A DNA stretch of 64,000 bases from Heterobilharzia americana (GCA_944470555.2 OX104132.1:3853755-3917754); one strand, 5' to 3'; shown: positions 45,890-59,456, counted from the stretch's first letter. The notes: a model not told the origin generated them from the letters alone. Program-made: numbers and translations.

Positions 45890-47057
45890 TTATTATTATA
45901 ATTTGTCCCTTGGGTTCCTAATAGAACATGAGGCTTCAGTAGCATGTCTCCATTCCACCCTCTTCTCTGAAATCTTTTCAACATGACACCACGACTGCCC
46001 ACAAGCTCTCATTTCCTCTATGTCACCCTCACCTCGGACGCCCAACTCGTCGCTTCCCATCTCGGTTCCACTCCAGTCCCTGACCTGACACCTGATCTCC
46101 CCAGTCGGCATTCTCAGTGTATGCCCAATCCAATCCATCTCCACTTTATTCCACTACATATTTGTTCAGCGATAGATTCTTGCTTTGTTGGTTCGTTGCC
46201 AGTCAGTCAGCCAGCCAGACAGAGTTCCTTGTTGATTATTCTTATTATTCTGGCCATCTGATCTTCAGTAACGAGCCAGTGTAGGTGGTAGTTGTTCATG
46301 AATGTCTGTAGTTTGTTGGAAATGCGTTTCGTAACCCGTCAAGTTTCTGAAGCATCACTTAGCAGCACTGACTTGACTTGACGTTTGTGTTGAAAATCCG
46401 AATGTTGTTTCACATGCTGAGTGCAGTGCAGATCTCCACACTGGTGTCAGGCTAATGAAAGATTGTCTTGCTTTTCCGATTCTGGCTGGATTTGACATCC
46501 TGGTCTGTGCCGCCTGTAGTTGAGACAGTGCTGCCTAGATAAGTGAAGGAGGTTACTTCCTTTAAGTTTCTCCTATTGATGATGATTGGAGCTTGCTGTT
46601 GTTGTTGGTGGTGTTGGTGCGGTATCTTCATCACCTCTGTCTTCTCTACATTCACTTGAAGTCCCATCTTCCTTCGCTACCATGACTTGTCTCTTCTTTC
46701 AACTTGTTAGTTTTTGCTTGTAGATCTTCAAGTTTGTGTGACACCAGACACAATTCATCGATGAAACCGAGATCTCCTAGGTTCTTTTCCGCAGTCCATG
46801 TCCCCACGTTTACTTTCGTTTTCATCGAGGGAGAGAAGACACATCGGCCAATTGGCTTCCTGAAGGCTTTCAGCAACCGGCGTTATTTCGTCTCTCCGAT
46901 TCCAGCGAGGAATGATTTTTTTTATATTTTGTTTGTGCTTTGAAGTTTCTTTAGCGGTTAGATTTGTTTTCCTGGATAGGGTTGCTATCCCCATGCCCAA
47001 CCTTCCCTCGTTACCCGGGCTTAGGACCAGCTAGTGAACTAGTTAACCAGGCGAGGA
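45890..47057 (-). mobile_element. Internally deleted family A element with both ends
   Basis: Minus sense: the canonical 5' end (CCTCGCCTGGTTAACTAG) and the first codons up to KVNVGTW are joined near 46797 directly to the RT region just before the FADD box, then run to the 3' tail. About 2 kb are missing relative to 14995-18201, lost at a TGGA microhomology. The remaining open piece 46755-47000 fuses the N-terminus to TAEKNL-type residues out of frame. A 13-bp duplication flanks it, so it inserted as a unit or was deleted afterwards. Confidence 0.8.
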
Positions 47058-47070
47058 TTTTGATCAATAT
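47058..47070 (+). repeat. Target-site duplication (one mismatch)
   Basis: Partner of 45877-45889. Confidence 0.75.
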
Positions 47071-47474
47071 ACTCTTGTCAATTTCTAGAATAATCCTTGT
47101 CATTAAAGATTTGGGAGTGGAAGGAGATTACCTCAAATAGTTTAATATATGGTATAAAAGTTTATTACAATAAGTAAGAATTAGCCTCTCATAGTAATCA
47201 AGACTGTTATGGGATAAGTTGAACGTGAAAAAGGCCATGCACTACATTACTCTGCCTACCTGAAATCTGATTGGGCGGTTGAGCTGAATGTTCGAGTGAT
47301 TGGTTGAGTTTTGTTGTGCACAGTGGAATTACTGTCTTCTCATTGCTTGACTGTTTCTTTTAAATTTTTCTGATTATCTGTCCACCTAATTGATCAGCAG
47401 ATCGTCTACCAGATGTCTAGAAGATCCTGTTGATGAAGAAAAGCTTGAAGAAGATGACTTTCTAAATAAAGGTT
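47071..47474. other. Unassigned downstream DNA
   Basis: Nothing recognised. Confidence 0.5.
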
Positions 47475-47640
47475 GTACTCATCACAGATGGCGAGTCATT
47501 AAAAACCTAGGAGCATTAAATAGCTATGGGATCGTAGTATGAGACTCCTCAGCCACCCCCCTGCCGCTCGGTAGTCGAACTCAGAACCTTCAGGGTTTTT
47601 TTGGCTAACGTTTTAACCATTCGAGAACAACCTGAACTAT
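47475..47640 (-). repeat. SINE-H relic, antisense
   Basis: The reverse complement shows GGCTGAGGAGTCTCATACTA, that is the CTGAGGA core, then a lost GAAA box, and AATGCTCCTAGG as the stem I side. Heavily decayed. Confidence 0.5.
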
Positions 47641-48239
47641 TACTCATCATTCATACAATGGTAAAATATTGTTGAATAACACAGCAAAGTTTAAGCTTTG
47701 AAGATTATGACGGTATACTTCGTCGACTTATTTATCACAATAACTGACCACTGATCAAATCTTTCGAAAACGTATCTCTATGGAGAGATTCATGAAGTGT
47801 ATAGATAACTTTTACAGAAAACTTCATAGAGATATGATATCCCATTAAAGAACTGAATCCCGTACGAATTGCGAATAGAAACTTCAACATCTTCCAGCCG
47901 GCTTTGAAATGTCACTTTACCATGTCAACTTCCTTTCCATAAAGAAAGTTACTTTATACAAAATATCAATCATTGAATAAGTGAACTACAATAATCTTTA
48001 CAGCCGTTGATGTACTGAAGTCATGGGGTTTACATCTCAATGTACTATAATAGAAAGTAATTCGATATCAGAAAAGTTTCTTTGATATATAACAAACAAT
48101 GATACAGTATTACTATTTACTTGGTCACAATTACAGCATAAATTACCATTACTTACATAATCATATCAATATGTAATCATACTCGCATCGAGATTTGATC
48201 CTTATAGTCTTGTCAGCTGATATTCCTTGTTACTATTGA
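47641..48239. other. Unassigned DNA
   Basis: AT-rich, nothing recognised. Confidence 0.5.
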
Positions 48240-49110
48240 TAGTAAACTTTTCTATATCTCTAGTATAAAAAGATGTTGCGTCATTCCTATTACATGTGTT
48301 GACTAGGTGTTGATTCGATCAACAAAGATTCAGTAATCAGTTTCTCCCTCTTTCTTCACCTGATTATATTGGACTTAGTTACAGTCGTTTTATTCCCCCC
48401 CCGTGCCATCGCATTGTGAGGTTGTATGTACTTGTGCATGCGCTACAATAGCCAACATTCTTTCTAGATTATTGATCTTATTAGGGTCTTCCATTTTACA
48501 TTTGACTAAATTCACTAAATTCACCTATTCTAACTGACCCTGACCAGGCAGTTTCACTTATGTACTTGACCTGATGGATTAGATTATTTTGCTGAATTGA
48601 TTCTAGCGAACCCTTATGCTAGCCGACAAAGTTGATCTACGAGTGAACTTGTAGGTTGAAATCCCATCCTAATTCATGGCTTGTTGAAGAATCTACACAA
48701 GGTTTCTGATGTACCTTCTTTATAAGGTAATACAATGGAGGCTGTGAACTCCTTTCTACTTGTGTTGTCGTTATTACTTCGTTTCTTCTGCCTTTGTACA
48801 GATTTCTTAATAAACTGTAGAGAATAATTATTAACCCTAAGCGCGTCTTTCACGTGCTTCAGTTCCTTGTTTAGGTCCTTGCGCTGCCTAGTCGTTTTTT
48901 CTGGCTCTAACATTTAGACATTTGACTAAACCTGCCTTCACTGATTGACATCGGATGAGATGACATGAAGTGTAGATACTTGTTGGAATGTGTCGGTTTC
49001 CTGTAGAAGATAGTATCTAAATCATAATCTGTGAACAGAGGGATTGCTTACTGAATCTTCGTTCATCGAATCAACACCTAGCCAACACGTTTAATAGAAA
49101 TGACACAACA
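48240..49110 (-). mobile_element. Penelope-like element, RT end to GIY-YIG remnant
   Basis: Minus sense: a [17 protein letters not shown] RT thumb near 49010-48960, a linker with an open 79-codon piece (48913-48674; KHVKDALRVNNYSLQFIKK and [17 protein letters not shown]), then a decayed GIY-YIG region to about 48240. The LPY-x2-GTSE segment is characteristic of Penelope-like proteins. Confidence 0.7.
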
Positions 49111-50330
49111 CCTTTCTATAACCAAGATATTCTTTGTTTCTATTGGTAGCGGAATTTTCCATATCTCTGGGATAGAAAGATGATGCATCATTCCTGTCAC
49201 ATGTGTTGATTGAGTGTGGATTCGATGTAAAACGATTCTGTAAACCATCCATCTCACTTTCTGTCTAATTCTGTTGGAATAGAGTACAGTAGTCTTATCC
49301 CACAGATCCTATTGTGTGGATATGTTAATGCATGCAATGCAGTAGGTGTTTCTTCTAGATTACTTATCTTTATGGGGTCTCTCATTCTACATTTAGCTAA
49401 ATTTCTTTGTTTGGTTATTCTAACTGACCCCGACCAGCTAGTTTCACCCCTATTTACTTCACCTGACTCACAGTCATTACATGGAATTTCATAGATTAGA
49501 TTATTTTACTGAATTCGATCTATCCGATCCTTAAACCGACAAATCGTGTCAGTTTGTAGACTTAAATGTCACCAGCCTCGTTGAGAATCCTACATACAGT
49601 TTTCCATGTCCCATTCTTATATACTAACACAATGGAGTCTGTGAACTCTTTTCTACTCATCTTGTCCTCATTATTCGTACTCATGTTACTGTTATCTTTT
49701 CATTTCTTCAGTGTGTTCGTATGAATTCCTAATGAACTGCAGAGGATAATAAAAGAAGCGTGAATAAACCTCTAAACAATAACGACAACACGAGTAGAAA
49801 GGAGTTCACAGCCTCCATTGTATTACCCTATAGGAGAGGAACATCAAAATCTTTACGTACGATCCTCAACCAGGCTGGAATTAGTTGAGGTGGTAGGTAA
49901 GCCTACAAACTTACTCAGAGATAAGTTTTGTCGGATCCGATAGAACCAATTCAGCATAATTATCTAACCTATCAAATTCCATGTAATCACTGTGAGTCAG
50001 GTCAAGTATATAGGTGAAACTAGGTGGACGTGGGTCAGTCAGATCAGTGGAACATAGGAATTTAGCTAGATGTAGAACGATAGACCGAAATAAGATCAAT
50101 AATCTGAGAAAACACTTGGATATTGCACTGCATGCACACGTGAACACAATAGGGTAGATGGGATGAACCCACTGTAATTAAGTCCAATGTAATTAGGTGA
50201 GAGATTGATTACTGAATCTTTGTTCATCGAATCAACAGCCACCCAACACACATGTAGTAGAAATGACGCAACACCCTTGTATACTAGAAATATGGGAAAT
50301 TTTACTTCACTTCCTTGTTTATGTAGTTGC
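49111..50330. mobile_element. Penelope-like mosaic, right-hand copy
   Basis: From 49720 down to 49140 a minus-sense GIY-YIG copy, then from 49770 to 50330 a plus-sense copy. From 49416 upward it is the mirror image of 28540-29417. Frames are broken. Confidence 0.65.
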
Positions 50331-50788
50331 ACTGACTAACCAGTTTTCTACCTCTAACATTCAGATATTTGACTAAACCTGCCTTCACTGACTGACTGAT
50401 TGGAAGAGATGACGTGAGGTGTAGATACCTGTTAGAATGTGTCGGTTTCCTATAGACAGTAGTGTCCGAACCATCGTCTATCCTTCGTTACATCCTCCAA
50501 CCCATCATAGGTACTTCAACACCCAACACATGTAACAGGAATGATGCAACACACTTGTATACCAGAGATATGCAAAATTTTGTTTCGCATTGGTCTGCTA
50601 GCTAATCTGTTTCATTGTCTAAGCAAAAATGATGTGCCAACACTTTCTTCTTCTTCATCAAATCCTAAAGTATTGAAACTTCGCTTAGTATTGAATAGAA
50701 GTGGAATGTGTCAAATTTCCTGAATCAAATAATCATTAACTCCTATGGTAATCGTCCAGATAATGATTATCTAGGTAAGGTGGTTTAG

Positions 50789-50818
50789 TGGGGTGGGGTG
50801 GGGTGGGGTGGGTTGGGT
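50789..50818 (+). repeat. (GGGGT)n tract
   Basis: Four GGGGT units followed by GGGTTGGGT. The left arm has only GTGGGTTGGGGTGGGTTGGG (complement of 28033-28055). Confidence 0.9.
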
Positions 50819-50989
50819 GAATGTGGACTGAGCAGACGTTCGCTCTTTTCAGAGCTTCTGATAGTCTCTCAATAAATGTTTCAATGAGAATAAAGATCTT
50901 CGTGGTGGAAATGCAATTCGGCTTGGTGTTCCTAGTGTGTTTTTAACAGTAAATATCAGTGCCAAGAGAACTTCTCCACACAGAGACGC

Positions 50990-51790
50990 TCACGTCACTG
51001 ACTGACTGGTGAAATCAATGTGGAATCTCGCACAGAAATGCGTCGGCTCAAGTTGTCACACACACACACACACACATACACTAGTACACAAAGAACAGGT
51101 GGATAAAAAGAGGATTGATATCAAGGAAGAGAAAGTTGTGTGACAACATAAATGACGATTCATGTGAATATTCAAGCTTTCGAAGATGTCGAGGAGTGAA
51201 TAAGTTGGCGACATAGTGAGCGAGAGTGGTCATCCACTGATTCCTTTTGTCTCATGGACACCAACCAGGCAGTCTACAATATCCCACATTCCTCAGACGA
51301 ATAGTAAAGACTTCATATACTGGTGCGACGACTTGGTCTCCTTACTCTCCAACCGAATCCAAATTCCCCATGATACATCGAGGTAGGCAGTGACTCGGCA
51401 TGTGAAGTAGATTTGTAGGTCATTGCAGTCAACCAAGCTTCACAACCTCATCAGTTAACTTGACTGGTACCCTTCGCCTAATTTCAACATTGCTCACACA
51501 ACGATTCTATCAAACATGCAAGTAATTCTACAAAGATACGTGATCAATACCCTATCACCGCTTCATGTCTTCCATTATCAGTGGCCCTGTAACAGGACAG
51601 AATGAAATGCATCACAGTATATTCATCCTTTGTTAGGTAGATGAATATCTCGCCAACTGGCTTCACAGGTGACACAAGTTGACAAATGCCAACTTCAACG
51701 TCAGGAACAGATAACAAGTTCCTTATTTTTCTGTCAAGAACTTTTGAGGCAGCTGTATAGAGTACACACTTATTTACACTGTTCGTAAGG
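50990..51790 (-). mobile_element. Family B2 3' fragment (right arm)
   Basis: Mirror copy of 27060-27865. A (CA)n tract at 51057-51076 corresponds to the (GT)n there. Confidence 0.7.
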
Positions 51791-52975
51791 AAACGTTTCA
51801 TCATCATCATCATCATCATGAATATCAACATAGGACTGAGCATTACAGCGTAACCCTCAGGGTTGTCACAACTCATATCAATACATCAAGTAAAAAGACA
51901 GTCAATTGGAAGATGAAAACAACAAAATTCACTCAAAACAAGTATTAAGTACAAAATGAGAGAAAGAAGGAATGAGATATTGGTGAGATTCAGTATAGCG
52001 TCGATAATATGAGGATAATGTGTGCATACACACCTGCGTCACTGACATACACTCTGACCCATATCACATACAGTCAATCTACAACCACTGCTTCCTCCTG
52101 TCTCACTAACCCCCAACCCACTGATCTCTATCTCCACATATGGCTCATACCAACAGTAAAACACTACACACATTGATCCCATGTTTTAGTCTGACCAACT
52201 CGAGTCTTTTTCAGTCTAAACCAACCTCAGTCAACATTGTGTGATGAAGTAGACGGCCAACACGCATACGTAACACATCTCCCAACCATCTCAGTCCATC
52301 AACGACCACAATCCCATATCTACTGACTTACTTCTACTCCATCCCCGAAACTCTACGCTTCACGTCTGCGTTACTCACCTGGTGGCACCAACGAATACAA
52401 CCTAAACTATGAAGGCAACGATGCTCAAACACTTGAAGACAGCCTTCTCATGTCTTCCACCTTCAATGACCATGTTCCACATCCACACAGTAGGACAGAG
52501 TGGATTGCTGTGCACTACACATGACTCTCATTACACAATCTGATATCACGCAGGCGCCACAGGTGGTGTAAGTTGGCAAAACTCAGTCAACCGAGCCTTT
52601 TGCAATCGTACAGAGATTTCATCGACCACTGACCATCGCACCACGGTTGATCCCACTTCACAGGTAAGTGAAGTGGTTGACACACTCAATCACCACACTC
52701 ACTCTCTATAGTTAGCTGAGGGACTGCTGAATACGAATCATGGAGCAACAATTTGTATTTAGGTGATGAGAAATGCATCCAAAAGATTCTGAAATTGATA
52801 CTCAAACTGTTTCGAATACTCTGTATCTTGTCAGAATCTTCACCTAACAGGTCTATATCATCTGTGTATACTAGGTCTAACTAAAATACTCCTACAATCA
52901 GGTCAACCTCTGTGTAATCAGGTGACGAGAGGGAGACCTCGATGAGAATATGTATGATAAAAATGAATGAGAATA
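51791..52975 (-). mobile_element. Family B1 3' part (right arm and beyond)
   Basis: Mirror copy of 26116-27055, starting from (CAT)n at about 51800-51820. From 52761 to 52975 it continues into upstream RT sequence that resembles 42240-42420 rather than the left arm. Confidence 0.7.
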
Positions 52976-53349
52976 GAGACAAGGATTCTTTTGTATAGAG
53001 CTTTCGAATAGCTGTGCTTACCTGTGATAACTTTGAATTTCAGAGGCGAGTCAGAGATGTAGATAACTTCAAACATTTCTAAAAGAATAAACAAGCATCC
53101 ATGTTTCTGATAGTTGAGAAAATTACTGGGTTCGAAGACTGTTCTCTTTCCAGGTGTCATTTCTTAAAATTCATTCACGCACGGTAAGTGATTTATGCTT
53201 TATCTCCTTCAAATTTTAAGTCATAGCTCATATTACAAGTTCGAAACCTCAAGCACCACATAACCTTAACACAAGTTTCATGTACTACCAGTTTCTTAGC
53301 GTCAATCTTGATTTCTGCTTGAAGGAAAATAATACTAAACATGAATAAC
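52976..53349. other. Unassigned DNA
   Basis: Nothing recognised. Confidence 0.5.
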
Positions 53350-54860
53350 CTGGGACACCCAACTCGTCGTTTCCTATTTGAGTTCCACTCGAAGACCTGG
53401 CCAGAGGGGTGATATCCAGAAATTATCTTCTCAGTGTATGCCGGATCCAATCCATCTCCACTCTCTTCTTCTGCATATCTGTTGGCCAATAAGTTGTTGA
53501 TTGGCTGTTTCACTGCCAGGGTGAGTTCCTTGTTGTTTATTCTTTCTGGCCATCTATCTGATCTTCTGTATACGGCGAGTGTAGGTGGTAGCTGTTGATG
53601 AATGTCTGTAGTTTGTTGGAAATGCTTTCCATAAAGCAGAAACTCTCTCAACCATCATCTAGAAGCAGTGACTTGAACTTGATATGAGTGCTAAACATCC
53701 GTATCTTGTTGTTTATACTGAAAGCAGAGCAGTGCAGTAGATGTCCACACAGATTTCAGACTGATGCAGGAATTCCTATCTTGGTGTCTTTCCGATCCTA
53801 GCTGGCTTTGACATCCTGATATGCGCTTGTGCCACCTGTAGTTGAGACGATGCTGTCTAGGTAGGTGGGTAGGCGATAGAGATAACTTCCTTTAGACTTC
53901 TTCCGTTGATGCTGATTGGTGCTTGTTGTTGTTGTTCTCTTGGTATCTTCATCTTCTCTACTTCCAAGTGAAGAAAGTCTTGTCTTCGCTGCCCGTTCGC
54001 TACCTCCGCTCCCAATTTGTTAGTTTTCACCAGGAGACCTTCGATTTTGTGCTACGTGAGACATTATACATGAAAAATCATCGGTGAAATCCAAATCTTC
54101 TAGAATCGTTGTCTTTTCATCGGTCAAACAGCGTATGTCCATCTTTTCACAGCGCCTCACAGTTGTTTTTTTTCATGATTCAGTGCAGTCCAATCAAACC
54201 AGAATCAGAGAGATCATGGGTGATAGTAGGAGACAACCTTATCTTATTCCTTCCTGTCTTCACTTCAAAAGCATGACTCAGTTTTCCATTGTGAATTACT
54301 TGGCATGTGGCTTCTTCATATAGCTGTTGAATGAGGTTGGTAAAGGTTTGTGATACTCTGTAGTGTTGCGGCAGCTGTCAAATTACTTCTCGGTCGAAGC
54401 TGTCGAAGGCCTTTTCAAAAACAATGAGGTTGATTTAAATATCCATCCGTCTGACTGGCATTCTCTGCTTTGTTGTATGATCATGCGTTGCGTATCGTTG
54501 CAATTTGATCCGCACATGATTTGTTCTTCCTGAAGCCAGTCAGTCTGTTCCGGTCGTAGTTTTCAATCCAGAGAGGTTTCAAGTCTCTCCTGGATGATGC
54601 GATCTAGTATTTTGCTTGGGGTGGACAGGAGCATGATTCCGCGACAGTTCTTGCAAAGACTTAGGCAGCCCATCTTTGGAAGTTTGACAAGGTAGCCCTT
54701 CTTCCTATCCGCAGATAACTTTCCTTCCTTCCTTGCAAACCTTCTGCAATAGTAGTGTGAGAGTGTCTGCTGTCGTCTCTGTGTCTGTTTCCAGTGCTTC
54801 TGGAGGAATTCCAACTGCGCCTGCTGCTTTCCCGGCTTTCAGCAACTTTATGGCGTTTGA
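53350..54860 (-). mobile_element. Family A copy, old and decayed
   Basis: Minus sense from the GKAAG-P region (near 54830) through [19 protein letters not shown], a decayed palm and the thumb to the C-terminal coding end near 53350. It lacks the 3' tail and has many frameshifts. Confidence 0.75.
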
Positions 54861-56231
54861 ATTGATGCAACTCCCTAAATAAGTGAAGTGGTCAACGTTT
54901 CTACCATTTCATTCTCTGTTCTTGAACCGGGAGAAGTTTGTTGGTTAGAGGTAATTGGCAGGTAGTCTTACCACCCCTAACTTTTGTTCTAGTTGACACT
55001 TATCACCAGGGCGTTTATGCAACCTGTAGGGAACTGATGAATTCTGTGAAATTTGAAGACAATTGTACTCAAATACCGAGACAAAAGTGGGTGTGGTGAG
55101 TATTGATTTGACTAAAAAATTATATTTAGACAAGTATACAGAATAGCTTTATTGTTGGTTAATTACTGATACCGTAATGGAATCTCTAAGGATTTAGCTG
55201 CCTAGCTGATTCATAGTTGTTTATCAGCCTTGGCTGAGGAAGTCTACAGATCAGTCTGATTACTTTCTACCTACTCAATTTGTTTAATAGCAGTACTATA
55301 TTTTACTACTTCATAGCATTTTTGTGTCAGAGATCATACCTTATTGATCCTTGCTGATAGGTGGCTTCCAAAGGAAACCTTTTTGACACTATGACAGTTG
55401 GGTGTTGACAAATATCAAGGTGTGGAAATTGATCAGGCTTATGTTGAATAATTATTGATAAAACTGTTTATGAATGCCTTCTTAGAAGCGCACAATGTTT
55501 TTTATGAAACTGATCTTGTTGCCTAGATCATCTATCCACCTATACACACACACACACAACAAGTTAAAGTATCTATTTCAAACATATTTGAGTATAGCGC
55601 TTGCGTCTCCTAGTTACAGATTAAATTTCATCGGATAATATATATAATATTACATGAAGATAATTTATCAGATGGCTAAAAGATGAAATGAAAAAAAAGT
55701 GAGGAGTATGGAGCACTATGAATAAATATTTTTCTGAAAAATCTGTAGCTATAACTACCATGTATAATAGGTTTAATTCGCTCGAAAATGATAAATTATT
55801 TCTTACAAATTGTAACGATTGTATATCATTATGATTGTACTTTAAATAAACTTTGTTTTTAGATAAGAAATAAAGTTTATAGCAGTTTTCTTAAAGTAAT
55901 CATAATGTTGGCAGTTGAATACGGATAAAACTTACAACTGAATATAGATGAGTGAGTGTCATTTGATTACCGGACATTTCGCTGTCAACCTTCTTATCAA
56001 TTAAAGTTGACAGTTTAGTTTAATATCTACGAAAGTTGTATCAATAAGACAGTTCGTTGTAGAACAAGTGCCCGTTCAGTTGATTAAATCGAAGATCTCA
56101 TGTTATTTATGAGATTCTTCAATGGCGCGTTCCTATAACTCTTTGAGGGGTATTATAGCTAGTAATCCTCTATCGTTTATTGAAACTAATTGATTGACCA
56201 CTATTGGTATATAAGCTCTTGAATATTATCA
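54861..56231. other. Unassigned DNA
   Basis: AT-rich, with a short (CA)n near 55542-55558. No gene or element recognised. Confidence 0.5.
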
Positions 56232-56827
56232 TTATTATTTGTCCATTGGGTTCCTAATGGAACATAGGGTTTCAGTAGCATGTCTCCATCCCACTCTCTT
56301 CTCTGCAATCTCCTCAACCTCGTTCCACGACTGCCCACAAGCTCTCATTTCCTACTCGCACAACCTCCTCCATGTCACCCTCACCCTCACACTCACCTCA
56401 CCTCAGACGCCCAACTCGTCGCTTCCCATCTCGGTTCCACTCGACTTCCTGACCTGACACCTGATCTCCCCAGTCGGCATTCTCAGTGTATGCCCAATCC
56501 AATCCATCTCCACTTTATTCCAATGCATATTTGTTCAGTGATAGATTCTTGCTTCGTTGGTTTGTTGCCAGTCAGCCAGCCAGCCAGACAGAGTTCCTTG
56601 TTGATTATTCTTATTATTCTGGCCATCTGATCTTCAGTAACGAGCCAGTGTAGGTGGTAGTTGTTCATGAATGTCTGTAGTTTGTTGGAAATGCGTTTCG
56701 TAACCCGTCAAGTTTCTGAAGCATCACTTAGCAGCACTGACTTGACTTGACGTTTGTGTTGAAAATCCGAATGTTGTTTCACATGCTGAGTGCAGTTCAG
56801 ATCTCCACACTTGTTTCAGGCTAATGA
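56232..56827 (-). mobile_element. Family A 3' fragment, left of an inverted pair
   Basis: Minus-sense 3' end of family A, truncated near 56827. Nearly identical to the 3' part of the plus-sense copy at 58368-58966; 116 translated residues are the same. Confidence 0.8.
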
Positions 56828-57540
56828 ACGCTCTTGGATAGGTGCCTCTATATTGTAAGTAATCTCGGTTTCTTATTTACTATGAGTAATAGTTAACAGT
56901 GGAGTTCAGGACACACATTTCGTTCTATTTAACATTAAACATTAAGCGAAAACACTAAAATCATGATCAGTGGTAAGTAATGTAATCCCTTAATATCTCT
57001 TGAGTTATAGACATAAGATTATGTGTAGTTGACGACTAGCGAACAATCTTAGACTGAAATGGAAGCATTTACACAACATCTCAGTTTCCTTAAAGGAATA
57101 ACAAGTTGTAATATTAACCACTTGAAAATATTCGTCACTAACTGTTTATCAAACACTACGGTGTTCTACTATTTGAAAAAAGCGCTACAATTTAAACTAA
57201 CGAAATTCTCATCTATTGTACATTGAACTATCGCCTGATTTCTTTAGTAAATGAACATGGTTAACACTTTCTAAAAATTATCGATTCCAAATGAACTTAA
57301 AGCAAAATAAGGGGAGAATAAACTATGCTTATTTGTAATAATTAGTTTATTTTAATCTCCCTATATTTATGTAGTCATGACAACGATCAGTCATGGATAA
57401 AGTTTTTTTTTAAAGAACGTCAGAAGAGATAAAACTGAGTGATAATAGAAAAGATTTATTATGGTGTGTTGAAACACAAATTGTCATTACTTTTATTTGT
57501 GACTATACTCTGATTTTCCGTGAATATACTACTGTTAAAG
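56828..57540. other. Unassigned DNA
   Basis: AT-rich, nothing recognised. Confidence 0.5.
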
Positions 57541-58975
57541 TCTCAAAGAAGGGCGACCTAAGAATTTGCATGAACTGGCGTAGAATTATGCTCCTGTCCA
57601 CCCCAAGCAAAATATTAAGCCGTGCCATCCAGGAGAGACTGAAGGATGCGCTGGCTTCAGGAAGAACAAATCATGTCCAAACCAAATTGCAACCCGACGC
57701 TACGCATCATCATACAACACAGCATAGAATGGCAGTCAACTCTCTACCTCAAGTTCATTAACTTTGAAAAGGCCTTCGACAGCAACGCCTGAGAAGTAAT
57801 TTGGTAATTGCTGCAACAGTACGAAATACCACAAACCTTTACCAACCTTATTCAACAACTATATGAAGACACTACATGCCGAGTGAATCACGATGGGAAG
57901 CTTAGTGACGCCTTTTAACTGAAGACATAAAGGATTACGTTAAGTCTGCTGCCTGCTATTACCGATGATCTTCCTGATTGTGGTCGACTGGATCATGCAA
58001 CAGACCGTGAGAAGCGAGAAGAAAGAAATACGCTAGACCACGAAAAAGAACGTAAAAGATTTAGATTTCGCGGATGAATTGAGTCTAATGTCACACAAAC
58101 TTGAAGATCTACAGGCGAAAACTAACAAGTTGAAAGAAGAGGCAGAGTAGCGAAGACGGGACTTCAAGTGAATGTAGAGAAGACAGAGGTGATGAAGATA
58201 CCGCACCAACACCACCAACAACAACAGCAAGCTCCAATCATCATCAATAGGAGAAACTTAAAGGAAGTAACCTCCTTCACTTATCTAGGCAGCACTGTCT
58301 CAACTACAGGCGGCACAGACCAGGATGTCAAATCCAGCCAGAATCGGAAAAGCAAGACAATCTTTCATTAGCCTGACACCAGTGTGGAGATCTGCACTGC
58401 ACTCAGCATGTGAAACAACATTCGGATTTTCAACACAAACGTCAAGTCAAGTCAGTGCTGCTAAGTGATGCTTCAGAAACTTGACGGGTTACGAAACGCA
58501 TTTCCAACAAACTACAGACATTCATGAACAACTACCACCTACACTGGCTCGTTACTGAAGATCAGATGGCCAGAATAATAAGAATAATCAACAAGGAACT
58601 CTGTCTGGCTGGCTGGCTGACTGGCAACAAACCAACGAAGCAAGAATCTATCACTGAACAAATATGCATTGGAATAAAGTGGAGATGGATTGGATTGGGC
58701 ATACACTGAGAATGCCGACTGGGGAGATCAGGTGTCAGGTCAGGAAGTCGAGTGGAACCGAGATGGGAAGCGACGAGTTGGGCGTCTGAGGTGAGGTGAG
58801 TGTGAGGGTGAGGGTGACATGGAGGAGGTTGTGCGAGTAGGAAATGAGAGCTTGTGGGCAGTCGTGGAACGAGGTTGAGGAGATTGCAGAGAAGAGAGTG
58901 GGATGGAGACATGCTACTGAAACCCTATGTTCCATTAGGAACCCAAGGGACTAATAATAATATAATAATATTGTG
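57541..58975 (+). mobile_element. Family A copy, RT to 3' end
   Basis: Plus sense, from KKGDLRICMNWRR (near 57550-57585) through a decayed palm, [15 protein letters not shown] (58168-) and the thumb to GGAACCCAAGGGACTAATAA at 58938-58957. 5' truncated, multiple stops. Confidence 0.8.
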
Positions 58976-59456
58976 GTTAGCAAAGCTAATAACTTTCTAG
59001 TGAATGAGTATTTATATTACTAAAGAAAAGAAACTATGCAAATGGACTAACAACGTCGGCTGGTTATAACGCAAACTCCGAACATTGCGCGCTTTGTTGT
59101 TGATAGTAGAACCTATCTGCATAATGATAGATAGAAATCCATGCCCGTCTCTTGATTCGCAGCAAGTTTTAATAAGTTTATGCATATCAATAACTTGCTA
59201 TATGAGTTATGTAATTCCAGATACCATTCTGTGGGAATGGAAGTTTTTATTATCTTCACTTTGATGCACTGCATATGCTGAAAGTGGTATTTTCTTTCTC
59301 CCGTAACCGGGATCTGATGTTTTTGATGGAGTTAAACGACCTCCTCTCTGTACTATTCAGGACCCGCAAAATCTTGTAGATTTTTCGATATATATCAGTG
59401 TAATGATTCCTGTAAAGTGGCTTCTCCCATGTCAGATTACTAATGTGAGAATAAAG

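Larger units (their letters stand above)
49416..52760 (-). repeat. Right arm of the 3.3-kb inverted duplication
   Basis: Reverse complement of 26116-29417 with few differences. Identity stops abruptly at both ends, although related repeat copies continue beyond. Confidence 0.85.
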
